Source: DASPJQ01 sp035299065
Lineage (GTDB): Bacteria; Bacteroidota; Bacteroidia; Flavobacteriales_D; UBA2798
Assembly: GCA_035299065.1 (NCBI GenBank)
Contig: DATGXI010000168.1
Coordinates: 1-39,910, forward strand
DNA: 39,910 nt
Direction of reading: 5' to 3'
The position numbers were made by a program, and so were the translations under genes. The notes below the pieces were generated by a model. It was not told where the DNA came from. It saw only the letters and a program-made list of their open reading frames with translations, and did not search any database. Below, piece after piece: positions 17,442-26,576 of this stretch. Each line of letters starts with the position of its first letter. Position 1 is the first letter of the stretch.

Positions 17442-17757
17442 GTCGACACTTAGCGAAAAAATTGCAAAAATTGTTTTCCAGGTCAGCCGCATGCACATCA
17501 ATGATCCGAATATACCACAGTGCTGGGACGCCATTACACAGTTGCTCATCAGGGATGAATCAGAAACCATTGATTTTTTAAATTCCTGTGATGACGAGTA
17601 CACACTTGGTGTTGTAAGCGCATCGTTTGCCGATGCGTCTTTTCACCTGCAAAGCAACCATTTTATCAGGTGCCTCGAAAAACTGGAACAAAAATTTCCG
17701 GGGCAACACCTTAAATACATGGTTGCCGATGCAAAAAATGCCATGGACAACGAATAG
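17428..17757 (+). CDS. Small hypothetical protein overlapping crtYcd
   Basis: A 109-residue soluble protein with no signal peptide or membrane helix. It begins 14 bases before the crtYcd stop, so it is translated from the same message. The sequence is helical and acidic, including WDAITQLLIRDESETIDFLNSC and a C-terminal LEKLEQKFPGQHLKYM helix. I do not recognise a family. Its stop lies 4 bp from the convergent receptor gene. Membership of the carotenoid operon is positional and need not mean a role in pigment synthesis. Confidence 0.7.
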   Translation: MSNYKSTLSEKIAKIVFQVSRMHINDPNIPQCWDAITQLLIRDESETIDFLNSCDDEYTLGVVSASFADASFHLQSNHFIRCLEKLEQKFPGQHLKYMVADAKNAMDNE

Positions 17758-17761
17758 CCTT

Positions 17762-20182
17762 TTACTTCCCGCTGTCAATTGGTATAAGCACCTTTACACT
17801 AAAATTCCTTCCCATATTAAACACACCTGGTCTTCCTGTAACCGGGTTCACGGCTGCATACCGTATTCTGCTTAAATGGTGCTGGTAGGCTACATCAAAC
17901 ACATTGTTCACACTCAACACAAAATTCAAAATTGTATTTCCTTTTTTATTCACCAGGCCCGAACCTGCACTAAAGTTCACAAGTGTGTATGCCGCACTGG
18001 CTGTTTCGGTATCATAGGCTTCATAAATTTTTTGCTGTTCAAAAAAATGGTTCACGTTTAATGCAACATATAAATCACGTAAACTTCCCCATTTTTCAAT
18101 TTCCGTTCTTAATTCACCCTGGTAACGTGCGGCTGGAATAAAAGGTAAATAAGTCATACTATCTGGCATATTTTTTTGCATTCCGGTAACCATTGAAATT
18201 GAATTTTCAACATGCAACCAGTCAAATGGGTGCGGATGAACGTCAATTGAATATTCTCCACCATACAAGGCTGCATTGCCCTGCGTGTATTTAAACACAC
18301 TGGCGGGGTCATTTACATCGGCTATACTATCGCCACCATAAACACTTTGAAGTTTTTCAGCATAAATATAATGTTGAATATCGTTATAAAAAACTGCCAG
18401 TTCACTGGAAACATGTTCACCATTTATACCAAACCCAACATCGCCCTGTAAGCTGGTTTCGGCTTTCAAATTCACATCACCCAATTCATAACGCAGTGTA
18501 CCCTCGTGTTTGCCGTTCGAGGCAATTTCTGCAATATTTGGCGCCCGAAATCCACGAGCTACATTTAATTTCAAATTTACCTGTGGAGTAAACTGAACAG
18601 TTACTCCCAAACTCGCAGTAATCGCATTGTATGTGCCGTTCAGCGATTTAAATTTTTCGGTTGTCCATGCGGTTGGTGTGGTGGTTAACTCATCCAGCGT
18701 ATCAATGTACAATGCTTCGGTATTTACAAACCGGTTATCGTAACGTACACCTCCGGCCATATCGGCTTTTTTACTTAAAGGGCGTTTAAAAAACACGTAA
18801 CCTCCAACATCAAACAAGCTGTAATCCGGCACCAGGGCTTCGTTTCCTTTATTGGCATTTTGCTGGTGCATTCCGCTTGCTCCAACTGTAAATAACCATT
18901 TATGCATTTCAGGCAACTGCACACGCGCATCATAATTGAAAGTGTTCAGCACAAAAAACAATTCCGCATCCGTTTCATCCAATACATTTCCAAATTCCCT
19001 GCGTATGTTTTGCTGAAAAGCGGTGTTTAAGGTGAAATTTGTTTTTCCAAAAAATAATTTGGTGCTATTGCTCACACGGTGGTGGTTTACCTGTTGGCGC
19101 GGCACATCGTACCGGTATCCTTGAAGCTCATCATCGCTTACTGTTTTTGTCCCCGTAAGCGTGTCATTTATTTTATATTCCCTTACAAAGTTTCCCAGGC
19201 TGTCACGTTCGCCTTCCACCATGGCTATGGTTTGATTAAATGAACTAAAATATACATGGGAAAATCCCCATTTACGGTTTATGCCCAAATACCCATTTAC
19301 ATCATACTCCTTAAATCCTGAATTGTAAACATACCCATCGTACTTATTTTTATAATTACCCGCCATTTTCATCGTACCACGCAACAGCCAGTTAATTCCT
19401 TTCAGGTTTCCTGCATTGTGTAAACTATATGCCTGCAATTGGTTATTGGTTTGGTAATTCATAAGTAAACTGGACCTGATTGTACCCACTGGCACTGGGT
19501 TTGCACCCAAAAAATTAATCACACCTGCAATTGCATCTGAACCGTACATCAAACTTCCCGGGCCTTTAATTATTTCCACACGGTCAACACTGTATTCATC
19601 AATTTCTATTCCGTGCTCATCGCCCCACTGCTGGCCTTCCTGCCTTATATTGTTGTTAAGAGTCACCAAACGGTTATATCCCAAACCACGAATAACCGGT
19701 TTTGAAACAGCAGCACCGGTGCTCAGTTGATTTACACCCGGATTTTTGGTTATGTTATCAATAAGGTTTGTGCTTGCGTTTTCAAACAACTCCTCTTTTT
19801 TCATGGTTTTAATGGCAAGCGGATTAAATCCTGCACCTGTTGACTGGGTGGTGCCGGTAATGGTTATTTCATGCATTTCAACTACGGCTGTTTCCAATGA
19901 AAAATCAAGTTGAACCACACCGTTTACATCAGCCCAGGCTGATGTGATGCCCATTCCTTTTTTACGGCATTCCACCAAAAATTTTCCGCGTGGCAATTTA
20001 TCAAGCACATAATGCCCGGTTGAATCGGTCAATGTTTCAAGGTGCAAATCGGGAATGGCAACGGTTGCATACCGCACTGGTGTTTGCGAACCTATAACGG
20101 TTACATGTCCAACCAACCCGTTTTGCGCCCGTGCATGAAAAACAAAAAATATAAATACAACAATTAGTTTAACAAATTTCAT
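17762..20182 (-). CDS. TonB-dependent outer-membrane receptor, probable zinc/copper type
   Basis: An 806-residue receptor: signal peptide (1-19), carboxypeptidase-regulatory-like beta domain (about 21-100), TonB box/plug (about 105-240) and a 22-strand barrel. The plug contains the motif RQEGQQWGDEHGIEID (residues 180-195), which resembles the ZnuD-like heavy-metal receptors, followed by VDRVEIIKGPGSLMYGSDAIAGVINF, the standard plug end. Several His-rich loops (NHHR, HQQNANKG) fit metal binding. The partner gene immediately upstream encodes a small His/Cys-rich exported protein, which strengthens a metal-uptake reading. The substrate metal is not proven. It is convergent with the carotenoid operon. 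The C-terminus ends in a Phe-containing strand as expected for BAM assembly. Confidence 0.9.
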   Translation of the reverse strand: MKFVKLIVVFIFFVFHARAQNGLVGHVTVIGSQTPVRYATVAIPDLHLETLTDSTGHYVLDKLPRGKFLVECRKKGMGITSAWADVNGVVQLDFSLETAVVEMHEITITGTTQSTGAGFNPLAIKTMKKEELFENASTNLIDNITKNPGVNQLSTGAAVSKPVIRGLGYNRLVTLNNNIRQEGQQWGDEHGIEIDEYSVDRVEIIKGPGSLMYGSDAIAGVINFLGANPVPVGTIRSSLLMNYQTNNQLQAYSLHNAGNLKGINWLLRGTMKMAGNYKNKYDGYVYNSGFKEYDVNGYLGINRKWGFSHVYFSSFNQTIAMVEGERDSLGNFVREYKINDTLTGTKTVSDDELQGYRYDVPRQQVNHHRVSNSTKLFFGKTNFTLNTAFQQNIRREFGNVLDETDAELFFVLNTFNYDARVQLPEMHKWLFTVGASGMHQQNANKGNEALVPDYSLFDVGGYVFFKRPLSKKADMAGGVRYDNRFVNTEALYIDTLDELTTTPTAWTTEKFKSLNGTYNAITASLGVTVQFTPQVNLKLNVARGFRAPNIAEIASNGKHEGTLRYELGDVNLKAETSLQGDVGFGINGEHVSSELAVFYNDIQHYIYAEKLQSVYGGDSIADVNDPASVFKYTQGNAALYGGEYSIDVHPHPFDWLHVENSISMVTGMQKNMPDSMTYLPFIPAARYQGELRTEIEKWGSLRDLYVALNVNHFFEQQKIYEAYDTETASAAYTLVNFSAGSGLVNKKGNTILNFVLSVNNVFDVAYQHHLSRIRYAAVNPVTGRPGVFNMGRNFSVKVLIPIDSGK

Positions 20183-20291
20183 TGCTCTTTTTTTGAATAA
20201 ATAATTGATTATTGATTTTAAAACAACTCACAGGCATGTACATAAGCGCATAGCCATTACTTTTTTGGTCAATTAAAAAAGGTGAGAAAAA

Positions 20292-20609
20292 TCAGGCTAC
20301 CGGTGGACCCCGTGTAGCAAAATCAAAAAACGAAGTTGAAAAAACAAAAACCGTTGCAGCAATTACCGGTTCGGTCTCAAATGAAATAATTTTTAATCCG
20401 GGTTGTGTAAAATGAATGCCATCGCTCAACTGAAAATCAAATTCACAAATAAAACAGCTGTGCTCGGCTTCGTGAAAATGGATAGTTCTTTCAGTACAGG
20501 CTTCCTCATCGTGATGCTCAAACACCACGTGAGCAGTTTTTCCTGACATGGCAAAAACCAGGGCAAGTAAAAACAGCGATGATATGATGCGGTGAAAGGG
20601 TTTACTCAC
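20292..20609 (-). CDS. Small exported His/Cys-rich protein, likely metal-related
   Basis: I take the GTG at 20609 as the start (105 residues). It gives a short basic n-region and a hydrophobic helix (LFLLALVFAM). A TTG at 20666 would extend it by 19 polar residues and lies over a promoter-like TAnnTTTG. The mature part holds FEHHDEEAC, HFHEAEHSCFIC and a GIHFTQ segment, a cluster of His, Cys and acidic residues suited to binding a transition metal. The C-terminus is RGPP-type, as in similar small proteins found beside metal TonB receptors in Bacteroidota. It starts 535 bp before the receptor's ATG and ends 109 bp from it, so they probably form one unit. It is not a known enzyme. Confidence 0.75.
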   Translation of the reverse strand: MSKPFHRIISSLFLLALVFAMSGKTAHVVFEHHDEEACTERTIHFHEAEHSCFICEFDFQLSDGIHFTQPGLKIISFETEPVIAATVFVFSTSFFDFATRGPPVA

Positions 20610-20655
20610 AACTTTACTTGTTTTTATATGTGTTCGTTGCCTGCGGCTCACAAAA

Positions 20656-20663
20656 CAAAGATA
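20656..20663 (-). promoter_or_regulatory. Candidate -7 element of the His/Cys-rich gene
   Basis: On the minus strand TATCTTTG matches the Bacteroidota TAnnTTTG -7 consensus exactly. No well-spaced TTTG -33 box is present (the nearest is about 6 bp too far), so the call is tentative. It would put the transcript start near 20652 and supports translation from the GTG at 20609. Confidence 0.4.
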
Positions 20664-20717
20664 CAACTAAGCGGCCTTATAAAAAAAATCAAACAAATTG
20701 TTTTGATTTTCAATTAT

Positions 20718-22139
20718 TTACCCCACCTCACTCAGCTTCAACATGTTTGATTTTCCCTTTTCCTCAATTGGCATGCTGGCAATGTTTATCACCAAATCAC
20801 CAGGTTGTACCCAGCCCTTTTTCTTGAGCAAATATTTTATATCGGCAATGGTATGGTCAGTACTCACCATTTTATCATAATATACACCTTCAACTCCCCA
20901 AACCAAACTCATAATGTTTAACAACTGCACATTTCCTGTTGCCACAAATGTTGACGCTTTAGGGCGCTGGCTGCTTACTTTAAAAGCCGTATATCCACTA
21001 TGCGTCATGGTAATAATAGCTGTTGCACCAACACGCTGCGCCAGCCGCGTTGCATTAAAACAAATACTGTCGCTTATAAAACGGTCATCGCGCTTGTCAT
21101 CAGGAATGGTTTCTTTAAAATAAATTTCATCGGTGCTTTCAACTGCGTTAATAATCTTACACATGGTTTGTATCACGTTTACCGGATCTTCACCCACCGA
21201 TGTTTCTCCACTCAGCATTACCGCATCAGCACCATCCAGCACCGCATTAGCCACGTCATTTACCTCGGCACGCGTAGGAAAAATATTGGTGATCATGCTT
21301 TCCATCATTTGCGTGGCCACAATTACCGGCTTGGCATTGCGGGTGCACTTTTTGATCAGCATTTTTTGAATAATAGGCACATTCTCCAACGGAATTTCAA
21401 CACCCAAATCACCACGCGCAATCATAATGGCGTCCGTCTCGGTAATTATATCATCAATATCATCTATCGCTTCCGGCTTTTCAATCTTGGCTACAATGCG
21501 CGCTGCTTTATGCTTGTTCTGAATATAGGCGCGCAACTCTATAATATCTCTTGCACTTCGTACAAATGACAAGCCAATCCAGTCAACATTGTTTTCCAAC
21601 GCAAAATCCAAATCTTCAATATCTTTTGGTGTTAGTGAGGGTAAACTAACTTTGGTATTGGGTAAATTCACGCCTTTTTTACTCGAAAGCACTCCACCAT
21701 GCACTACACGGGCAATTACTTCATTCACACCATTGGTTGAAATACATTCCAGGGCAATTTTTCCATCGTCAATCAATATCCTGTCACCTCGTTTTACATC
21801 TTTTGCAAAATCCTTGTACGTCATATACACCTTTTCTGCGTTTCCCATACATGGCTCATTGGTAAAAATCAACTGGCTTTCATTGGCTAAATAAACACTG
21901 TTGTTTTCCACTTCACCAATACGCAATTTTGGGCCCTGCAGGTCAACCAATATACCTGCACTGCGTTGCAATTCTTTTGAAATGGCACGCACGTGCTTAA
22001 TCACATCGCGGTGTATATCGTGTTTGCCGTGGCTGGCGTTTAACCTGAAAACGTTCACACCTTCAATCATTAGTTGTCTTAAAATCTCAGGGCTTTGTGA
22101 TGCGGGTCCAACCGTAGCAACAATTTTGGTCTTTTTCAT
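20718..22139 (-). CDS. pyk: Pyruvate kinase
   Basis: 473 residues, full length for bacterial pyruvate kinase, which converts phosphoenolpyruvate and ADP to pyruvate and ATP. The N-terminal KIVATVGPAS strand, the RLNASHG loop, the B-domain region, the catalytic KIEKPEAI lysine, the GDLGVEIP Mg-binding segment and QMMESMI..PTRAEVNDVANAVLDGAD are all present, so the enzyme should be active. It is 163 bp downstream of the IPExxxVDY gene, a pairing common in Bacteroidota. A 9-bp inverted repeat lies in that gap. The following gene on the strand (His/Cys-rich) is unrelated. Confidence 0.98.
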   Translation of the reverse strand: MKKTKIVATVGPASQSPEILRQLMIEGVNVFRLNASHGKHDIHRDVIKHVRAISKELQRSAGILVDLQGPKLRIGEVENNSVYLANESQLIFTNEPCMGNAEKVYMTYKDFAKDVKRGDRILIDDGKIALECISTNGVNEVIARVVHGGVLSSKKGVNLPNTKVSLPSLTPKDIEDLDFALENNVDWIGLSFVRSARDIIELRAYIQNKHKAARIVAKIEKPEAIDDIDDIITETDAIMIARGDLGVEIPLENVPIIQKMLIKKCTRNAKPVIVATQMMESMITNIFPTRAEVNDVANAVLDGADAVMLSGETSVGEDPVNVIQTMCKIINAVESTDEIYFKETIPDDKRDDRFISDSICFNATRLAQRVGATAIITMTHSGYTAFKVSSQRPKASTFVATGNVQLLNIMSLVWGVEGVYYDKMVSTDHTIADIKYLLKKKGWVQPGDLVINIASMPIEEKGKSNMLKLSEVG

Positions 22140-22255
22140 ATGGAGGTAATTGTTTTTGATTGGTTACATGAGAATAACCATGTTATCTTAAATTATTTTC
22201 ACTTGAAACACGGTTATTTCATATGTTCATTATTTGTTTTATAAGGTCATATGGT

Positions 22256-22293
22256 ATATTCATGTGTGTTGAAGCTTGTTTGCGCATGAATAT
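22256..22293. repeat. 9-bp inverted repeat between the IPExxxVDY gene and pyk
   Basis: ATATTCATG (22256-22264) is perfectly complementary to CATGAATAT (22285-22293), with wobble or Watson-Crick pairs extending inward. It begins ten bases after the IPExxxVDY stop on the minus strand and has no T-run, so it is not a standard terminator. It may be an RNA hairpin or an operator for pyk. Confidence 0.5.
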
Positions 22294-22302
22294 TTCACTC
22301 CA

Positions 22303-22728
22303 CTAAAATAACAAATTTTCAATTGATTTCACTTCTTCTGTATTTATTTCAAAAGCCGTAAGCACCTGGTCGCTTAACCTAAGCTTATTAATAATATCAT
22401 CTGTATTTATCAGTATGTTCTCTTTAAGCATCATCAGGTAGTCAATGTGCTTCATTTCGGGCAACAAAAAACCATTTGGGTGCTTGTTTGGCATCAGGTA
22501 AAAATCAATGCGTGACTCTTCATCCATATAGTTGTAAACCTCAAAACCCAACTTTAGCTTCTTACGTTTATCAATAATTTCAATGGGCTTATTACTATTC
22601 ACCAGTTTTAATCCCATTACCTGGTTTAAGCTCCAGCACAACCTGTAAATTTTGGCATGGCTGCTTATACCAATTAACAAAAAGTCAACAAGCGCATCAT
22701 CATCATCGTCAAGCGTGAATTTGGCCAT
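22303..22728 (-). CDS. IPExxxVDY family protein
   Basis: A small cytoplasmic protein (141 residues from the ATG at 22728; an ATG six codons upstream at 22746 is possible, but family members usually begin MAK...LD). The naming motif appears as LPEMKHIDY, and the central region reads KIYRLCWSLNQVMGLKL. The family is restricted to Bacteroidota, has no known function, and typically lies beside pyruvate kinase, as here. An Asp-rich N-terminal stretch (LDDDDDALVDFLL) is typical. The 314 bp upstream contain a GC-rich island and no gene. Confidence 0.85.
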   Translation of the reverse strand: MAKFTLDDDDDALVDFLLIGISSHAKIYRLCWSLNQVMGLKLVNSNKPIEIIDKRKKLKLGFEVYNYMDEESRIDFYLMPNKHPNGFLLPEMKHIDYLMMLKENILINTDDIINKLRLSDQVLTAFEINTEEVKSIENLLF

Positions 22729-23042
22729 TACCCGAATGTAGGGCATTAAAGCCCCCTTAAACTGCCAAATGAAATAAAAAATGAATACTGTAAAGTTAAT
22801 TAGGCGCCTTTTCCGGCTATCGCCTTTACTCCTCCCCTGAAGTAACGCGCTAAAAACAGTGAAATAAAATGGTAAACCGTGGGCGCTCTCACTTGAGGGT
22901 GCGGGGTACCGGCTCTATCCGGGGCGTGGTTGTACCATAAAAATCAATGAAAACCGTTGTGGTTTATAGTAATACCTGGTTTTTTATAATATAAAGGTTT
23001 TCCTTCTTAAAACTGTTTACTAACGTAAAATCCATTGACCTG
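22729..23042. other. 314-bp intergenic region with GC-rich island
   Basis: No gene is evident. Bases about 22838-22940 are clearly richer in G and C than the surroundings and can fold: GGTAC (near 22906) pairs with GTACC (near 22932) around a CCGG-loop-CCGG hairpin, and a CTCA/TGAG hairpin lies just before. A 23-codon frame with ATG at 22869 and stop at 22940 exists but has no supporting evidence. It could be a dispersed repeat or a small RNA. Confidence 0.45.
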
Positions 23043-25472
23043 TTAATCCAGCACAAAACCAGTTGTAATCTTCACAAAGCAATTTGTAATAAACTTGTCA
23101 AAACTATAGGCTCCATACCTGCATCCAACCGCCACACCAATGCGCGAAAAACTTGACTTAAGTAAGCTATGAATACGCACACCTGACTCGTAATATCCTT
23201 TTTCCATGCTTTGCAGTGTAATGGCTGTGCCGCTATGCCCTATCCTGTTCGCATTGTCCAGGGTTCCCCAACCCATGTTGGTAAACAATTCCAGTTGTGG
23301 TTTATTTTTTGTATTATAAAACAAATTGGCTAAAAAATTATGGCTTAAAAACAACTGCGCATAGGTATTGGCTGCAAACTCATTTACACGCATTCCTTCA
23401 AATGAATTGGGTACTGAAATGGCCCATTTTTCCCACGATGATGTGAAGCCCATCAACAAGGTATATGGCACAATCCCGTTTATTTTTCCACCCTGCGCCA
23501 CCACGCTAAACTTTCCAAAATTCCGTATCTTAAAATCTTTCTGGAACATTAAATCCCATCGCTCATAGGTAAAATCATTGTTAAAAACCCCGTCTACGCT
23601 GCGGGTGTATTTGGCTGTAAGCACTGGAAATGTTGTTCCCTGTGATATTAAATTTTTATCGGCCAGTACAAACTTCTCCCTGAAAGCAAAACGCAAAACA
23701 GCTCCGGCATGTGTAAGCGCATACATATCTGGCGCATACATCACACCTTCACCTTTATCCACGGCAAATCCATAATCATACAAAGGCTTTCGCAACTGGG
23801 TATTCATGAATCCACGTAAATGAAAGTGCCTTAATAAGCGGCTACCTAAATTGACCTCCCACATTTCCTGGAAATCAAATTTGCGCAAGTAAAGCTGGCG
23901 CGCGTTCAAGGCCGATAAAAATGTTGGAGGCTGATAAAAATCAGGAGGCGCTGCCGACTCGTATATGTCATTTTTGTAGGAAATTTTAAGGGCTGTTTGT
24001 TTACGCGGGTAAAATAACAGGCTTAAATCACCTCCATATTTAAACACTTTATCTTTAAATCCATAACCAACATACCCGCTCAATACATGCCGTTTTGAAA
24101 TCTTATAATTGGTTCTTAATCCCAATCCAATACGCGTTCCTTCGTGGTGATTAAAATTCAGCAACCGGTTTAGTTCAATGTTTACAAATCCAATTGGAAT
24201 TTTTCCCGTTGCAAACTGCACCCATTTATTTAACTTCTTATCAAAATTATTGGCCTTACCCATGCTGTCAATGGTGGTATAGGTATTTTTTTCCTTATTG
24301 TCATTGCCAACCGGGCTCATTTTTTCTAGACGCGCTATACTGGTATCTTTACCCGTTGATGAAATTTCAAGTTCAACTTCATCGGTTTTTACCTTTTTGC
24401 AGGCATCGCCCATGCGTATATTGGTTATATAACCCTTATTGTCACCATAAATCATTAATCCGTTCAAATTTACATTGCCCGGTAAATACATTTTGGCGTT
24501 CAGCTGCAACGGAAACCATTGTTTATCCTCAACAATTCCGTACAATTGGTTAATGTGTATCACAAACCCACCATCGGTTATAACTGGTTGGGCCTTTATG
24601 CTTTTTATGGCGTAGTTGCGCGTGTGTACAATTATATTTCCTTTTAATCCTTTAAAACTTTTTCCTTTTCGTGGTTCAAACGTAATGGTGTAAAGTGTGT
24701 CGTTATTCTCGTAACTGGTATCCTTCATTAAAAAAAGATACTTTTCGGTGCTTCCCGGGCTAATGGGATTTAAATATTTTATACCCAATAATTTTATTTC
24801 GTCCTGGTAATAACCAAATGACTGTAGCTCGGTTGCAAGAATGGAAAAAACAGGGTTTTCAAAACCCGAAACGCGGTTGGCAATAATTTTTTCGCTTGAT
24901 TTTGCCGGTGGCGAAAAATATTTTTCAGTCAAACTTTCGGTAACAAACAAATGTTGTTTCATGAAAAAAGTATACATCTCCATAAAACCGGTATCCTTTG
25001 CCGTACGTTTCTTATATTCCCTGTCAAGTGTATCCTCATCGGCCTTAAAAACAAGTTTGTTGTAAGAATTGTAACAATGCACACATGCCTTTTGAGGGTT
25101 ATTGCTGTCGCGGTATTTTACTGTTTGTTTTATGAGGCGGTGGGCAGGATTTTCGCCCGGCAATATGGTTACATCGGCCAGCACAAACGCTACCGGTGGT
25201 AACTTAATTGTTAAATTGGATTGGGTAAGCCTGGTTTTTGCTGGCTTATATCCAACACATTTTACGGTAACGGTTGCACCATTTTCGCCAATTAAGGTCG
25301 TTTTTCCATCAAGGTCAGTTGTGCCTATTAAGCGATTATCAGCGTTTACTATACCTGCAAACGGCACAGGATCATTGTTTGATGAGTCAATGACCGTGAT
25401 TATAAATTTATCCTGGGCATAAACGCCCCCTTGAAAAAGGACGCACAACCAAAAAATCATGATTAAACGCAT
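23043..25472 (-). CDS. DUF5686 / carboxypeptidase-regulatory-like outer-membrane protein
   Basis: From the ATG at 25472 the protein has 809 residues: signal peptide (MRLIMIFWLCVLF, cleavage near VYAQ), a carboxypeptidase regulatory-like beta-sandwich (about 20-100), then the DUF5686 region with HCYNSYNKLVF, EKYFSPP.SSEKIIANRVSGFENP and GKSFKGLKGNIIVHTRNYAI segments, ending in a beta-barrel-like C-terminus with alternating aromatic strands. Such proteins are thought to sit in the outer membrane, but their role is unknown. The next gene runs divergently and its ATG (25459) lies inside this gene's first codons, so the two start regions overlap by 14 bp. Confidence 0.85.
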   Translation of the reverse strand: MRLIMIFWLCVLFQGGVYAQDKFIITVIDSSNNDPVPFAGIVNADNRLIGTTDLDGKTTLIGENGATVTVKCVGYKPAKTRLTQSNLTIKLPPVAFVLADVTILPGENPAHRLIKQTVKYRDSNNPQKACVHCYNSYNKLVFKADEDTLDREYKKRTAKDTGFMEMYTFFMKQHLFVTESLTEKYFSPPAKSSEKIIANRVSGFENPVFSILATELQSFGYYQDEIKLLGIKYLNPISPGSTEKYLFLMKDTSYENNDTLYTITFEPRKGKSFKGLKGNIIVHTRNYAIKSIKAQPVITDGGFVIHINQLYGIVEDKQWFPLQLNAKMYLPGNVNLNGLMIYGDNKGYITNIRMGDACKKVKTDEVELEISSTGKDTSIARLEKMSPVGNDNKEKNTYTTIDSMGKANNFDKKLNKWVQFATGKIPIGFVNIELNRLLNFNHHEGTRIGLGLRTNYKISKRHVLSGYVGYGFKDKVFKYGGDLSLLFYPRKQTALKISYKNDIYESAAPPDFYQPPTFLSALNARQLYLRKFDFQEMWEVNLGSRLLRHFHLRGFMNTQLRKPLYDYGFAVDKGEGVMYAPDMYALTHAGAVLRFAFREKFVLADKNLISQGTTFPVLTAKYTRSVDGVFNNDFTYERWDLMFQKDFKIRNFGKFSVVAQGGKINGIVPYTLLMGFTSSWEKWAISVPNSFEGMRVNEFAANTYAQLFLSHNFLANLFYNTKNKPQLELFTNMGWGTLDNANRIGHSGTAITLQSMEKGYYESGVRIHSLLKSSFSRIGVAVGCRYGAYSFDKFITNCFVKITTGFVLD

Positions 25473-26532
25473 ACAGCTTCGCCTTGTTTTCCTTAACTTT
25501 ATTCCTGTGGCTGTCATTACCCGCGATAAACGTAACATAATTTCAAAGATAACGCTTAACCGCTCATATAATTTCATTGTTAATTATATTAGTTTTCACC
25601 TCTCGCGCCTGTTCAAACGCAACTGGCATGCGGGTATGCCGGTAAGCATTTCCATTGAGCCTACAACCGCCTGTAACCTGGGTTGTCCTGAATGCCCCAG
25701 CGGACTCAAGCAATTTACCCGCCCAACCGGTAATTTAAAAGCCGAAACCAATAAACAAATCATTGACGCCATTGCCAAAAAAGGCCTTTACGTAAACTTT
25801 TATTTCCAGGGTGAGCCCTTCATTCATCCAAAATTCCTGGACCTGGTAAAATATGCGCATCAAAAAAAACTATATACCGCAACCTCTACAAATGCTCATT
25901 TTTTGCATAGTGACCTGGCCAAAAAAACCGTTGAAAGTGGCCTTGACCGCCTTATAATTTCCATTGATGGAGTAACACAGGAAACTTACAGCAGCTACCG
26001 CGTAAATGGCGAATTAAATAAAGTTATTGAAGGCACAAAAAATATACTTCACTGGAAAAAAGAATTAAAATCACAAACACCGCACGTTATTTTTCAAATG
26101 CTGGTAGTAAAACCAAATGAACATGAAATTGAGGCTGCAAAAAAATTGGCAAGTGATTTAGGTGTTAATGAAATACGGTTTAAAACAGCCCAGGTTTACG
26201 ATTACGAAAACGGCAATTCACTTATCCCTACCAATGAAAACTATTCGCGCTACACAAAAAAAGCTAACGGTACATATGCCATAAAAAACACCCTTGACAA
26301 CCAGTGCTGGCGCATGTGGCAGGGTTGTGTATTTACCTGGGACGGGAGCGTAGTGCCCTGCTGCTTTGACAAAGATGCCGAACATAAACTGGGCAATATT
26401 GGGCAAAACAACTTCAGGTCAATTTGGAAAAGCCCTGTGTATAACGATTTTAGAAAATCAATTTTGAATTCACGAAAAAAAATAGATATTTGTAAAAACT
26501 GCTCAGAAGGAACAAAGGTATTTGCCTCCTGA
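25459..26532 (+). CDS. Radical SAM/SPASM domain protein
   Basis: The 4Fe-4S site C72-x3-C76-x2-C79 in EPTTACNLGCPECPSG is the radical SAM signature, and the C-terminal SPASM region carries further Cys clusters (CWRMWQGC, VPCCFDKD and DICKNC) for auxiliary Fe-S clusters. Intact core motifs such as FYFQGEP and ISIDG indicate an active barrel. Typical bacteroidotal members of this group resemble heme/menaquinone or peptide-modifying enzymes; the substrate is unknown and no precursor peptide is visible nearby. The start is uncertain: ATG 25459 overlaps the divergent DUF5686 gene, whereas GTG 25507 would leave a 34-bp gap and a length closer to relatives. Confidence 0.9.
   Translation: MIKRIQLRLVFLNFIPVAVITRDKRNIISKITLNRSYNFIVNYISFHLSRLFKRNWHAGMPVSISIEPTTACNLGCPECPSGLKQFTRPTGNLKAETNKQIIDAIAKKGLYVNFYFQGEPFIHPKFLDLVKYAHQKKLYTATSTNAHFLHSDLAKKTVESGLDRLIISIDGVTQETYSSYRVNGELNKVIEGTKNILHWKKELKSQTPHVIFQMLVVKPNEHEIEAAKKLASDLGVNEIRFKTAQVYDYENGNSLIPTNENYSRYTKKANGTYAIKNTLDNQCWRMWQGCVFTWDGSVVPCCFDKDAEHKLGNIGQNNFRSIWKSPVYNDFRKSILNSRKKIDICKNCSEGTKVFAS
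25544..25551 (-). promoter_or_regulatory. Candidate -7 element of the DUF5686 gene
   Basis: On the minus strand TATCTTTG matches TAnnTTTG exactly, about 70 bp upstream of the chosen start at 25472. It lies inside the radical SAM coding region. No clear -33 TTTG is spaced correctly. Confidence 0.35.
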
Positions 26533-26576
26533 ACAGGCACGATTATTGTTTAGTTGTACCGTATTAAAATCATTTT

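Noticed and set aside
22869..22940. 23-codon frame in the GC-rich island
   Set aside because: Too short to support as a gene; kept only as part of the intergenic note.
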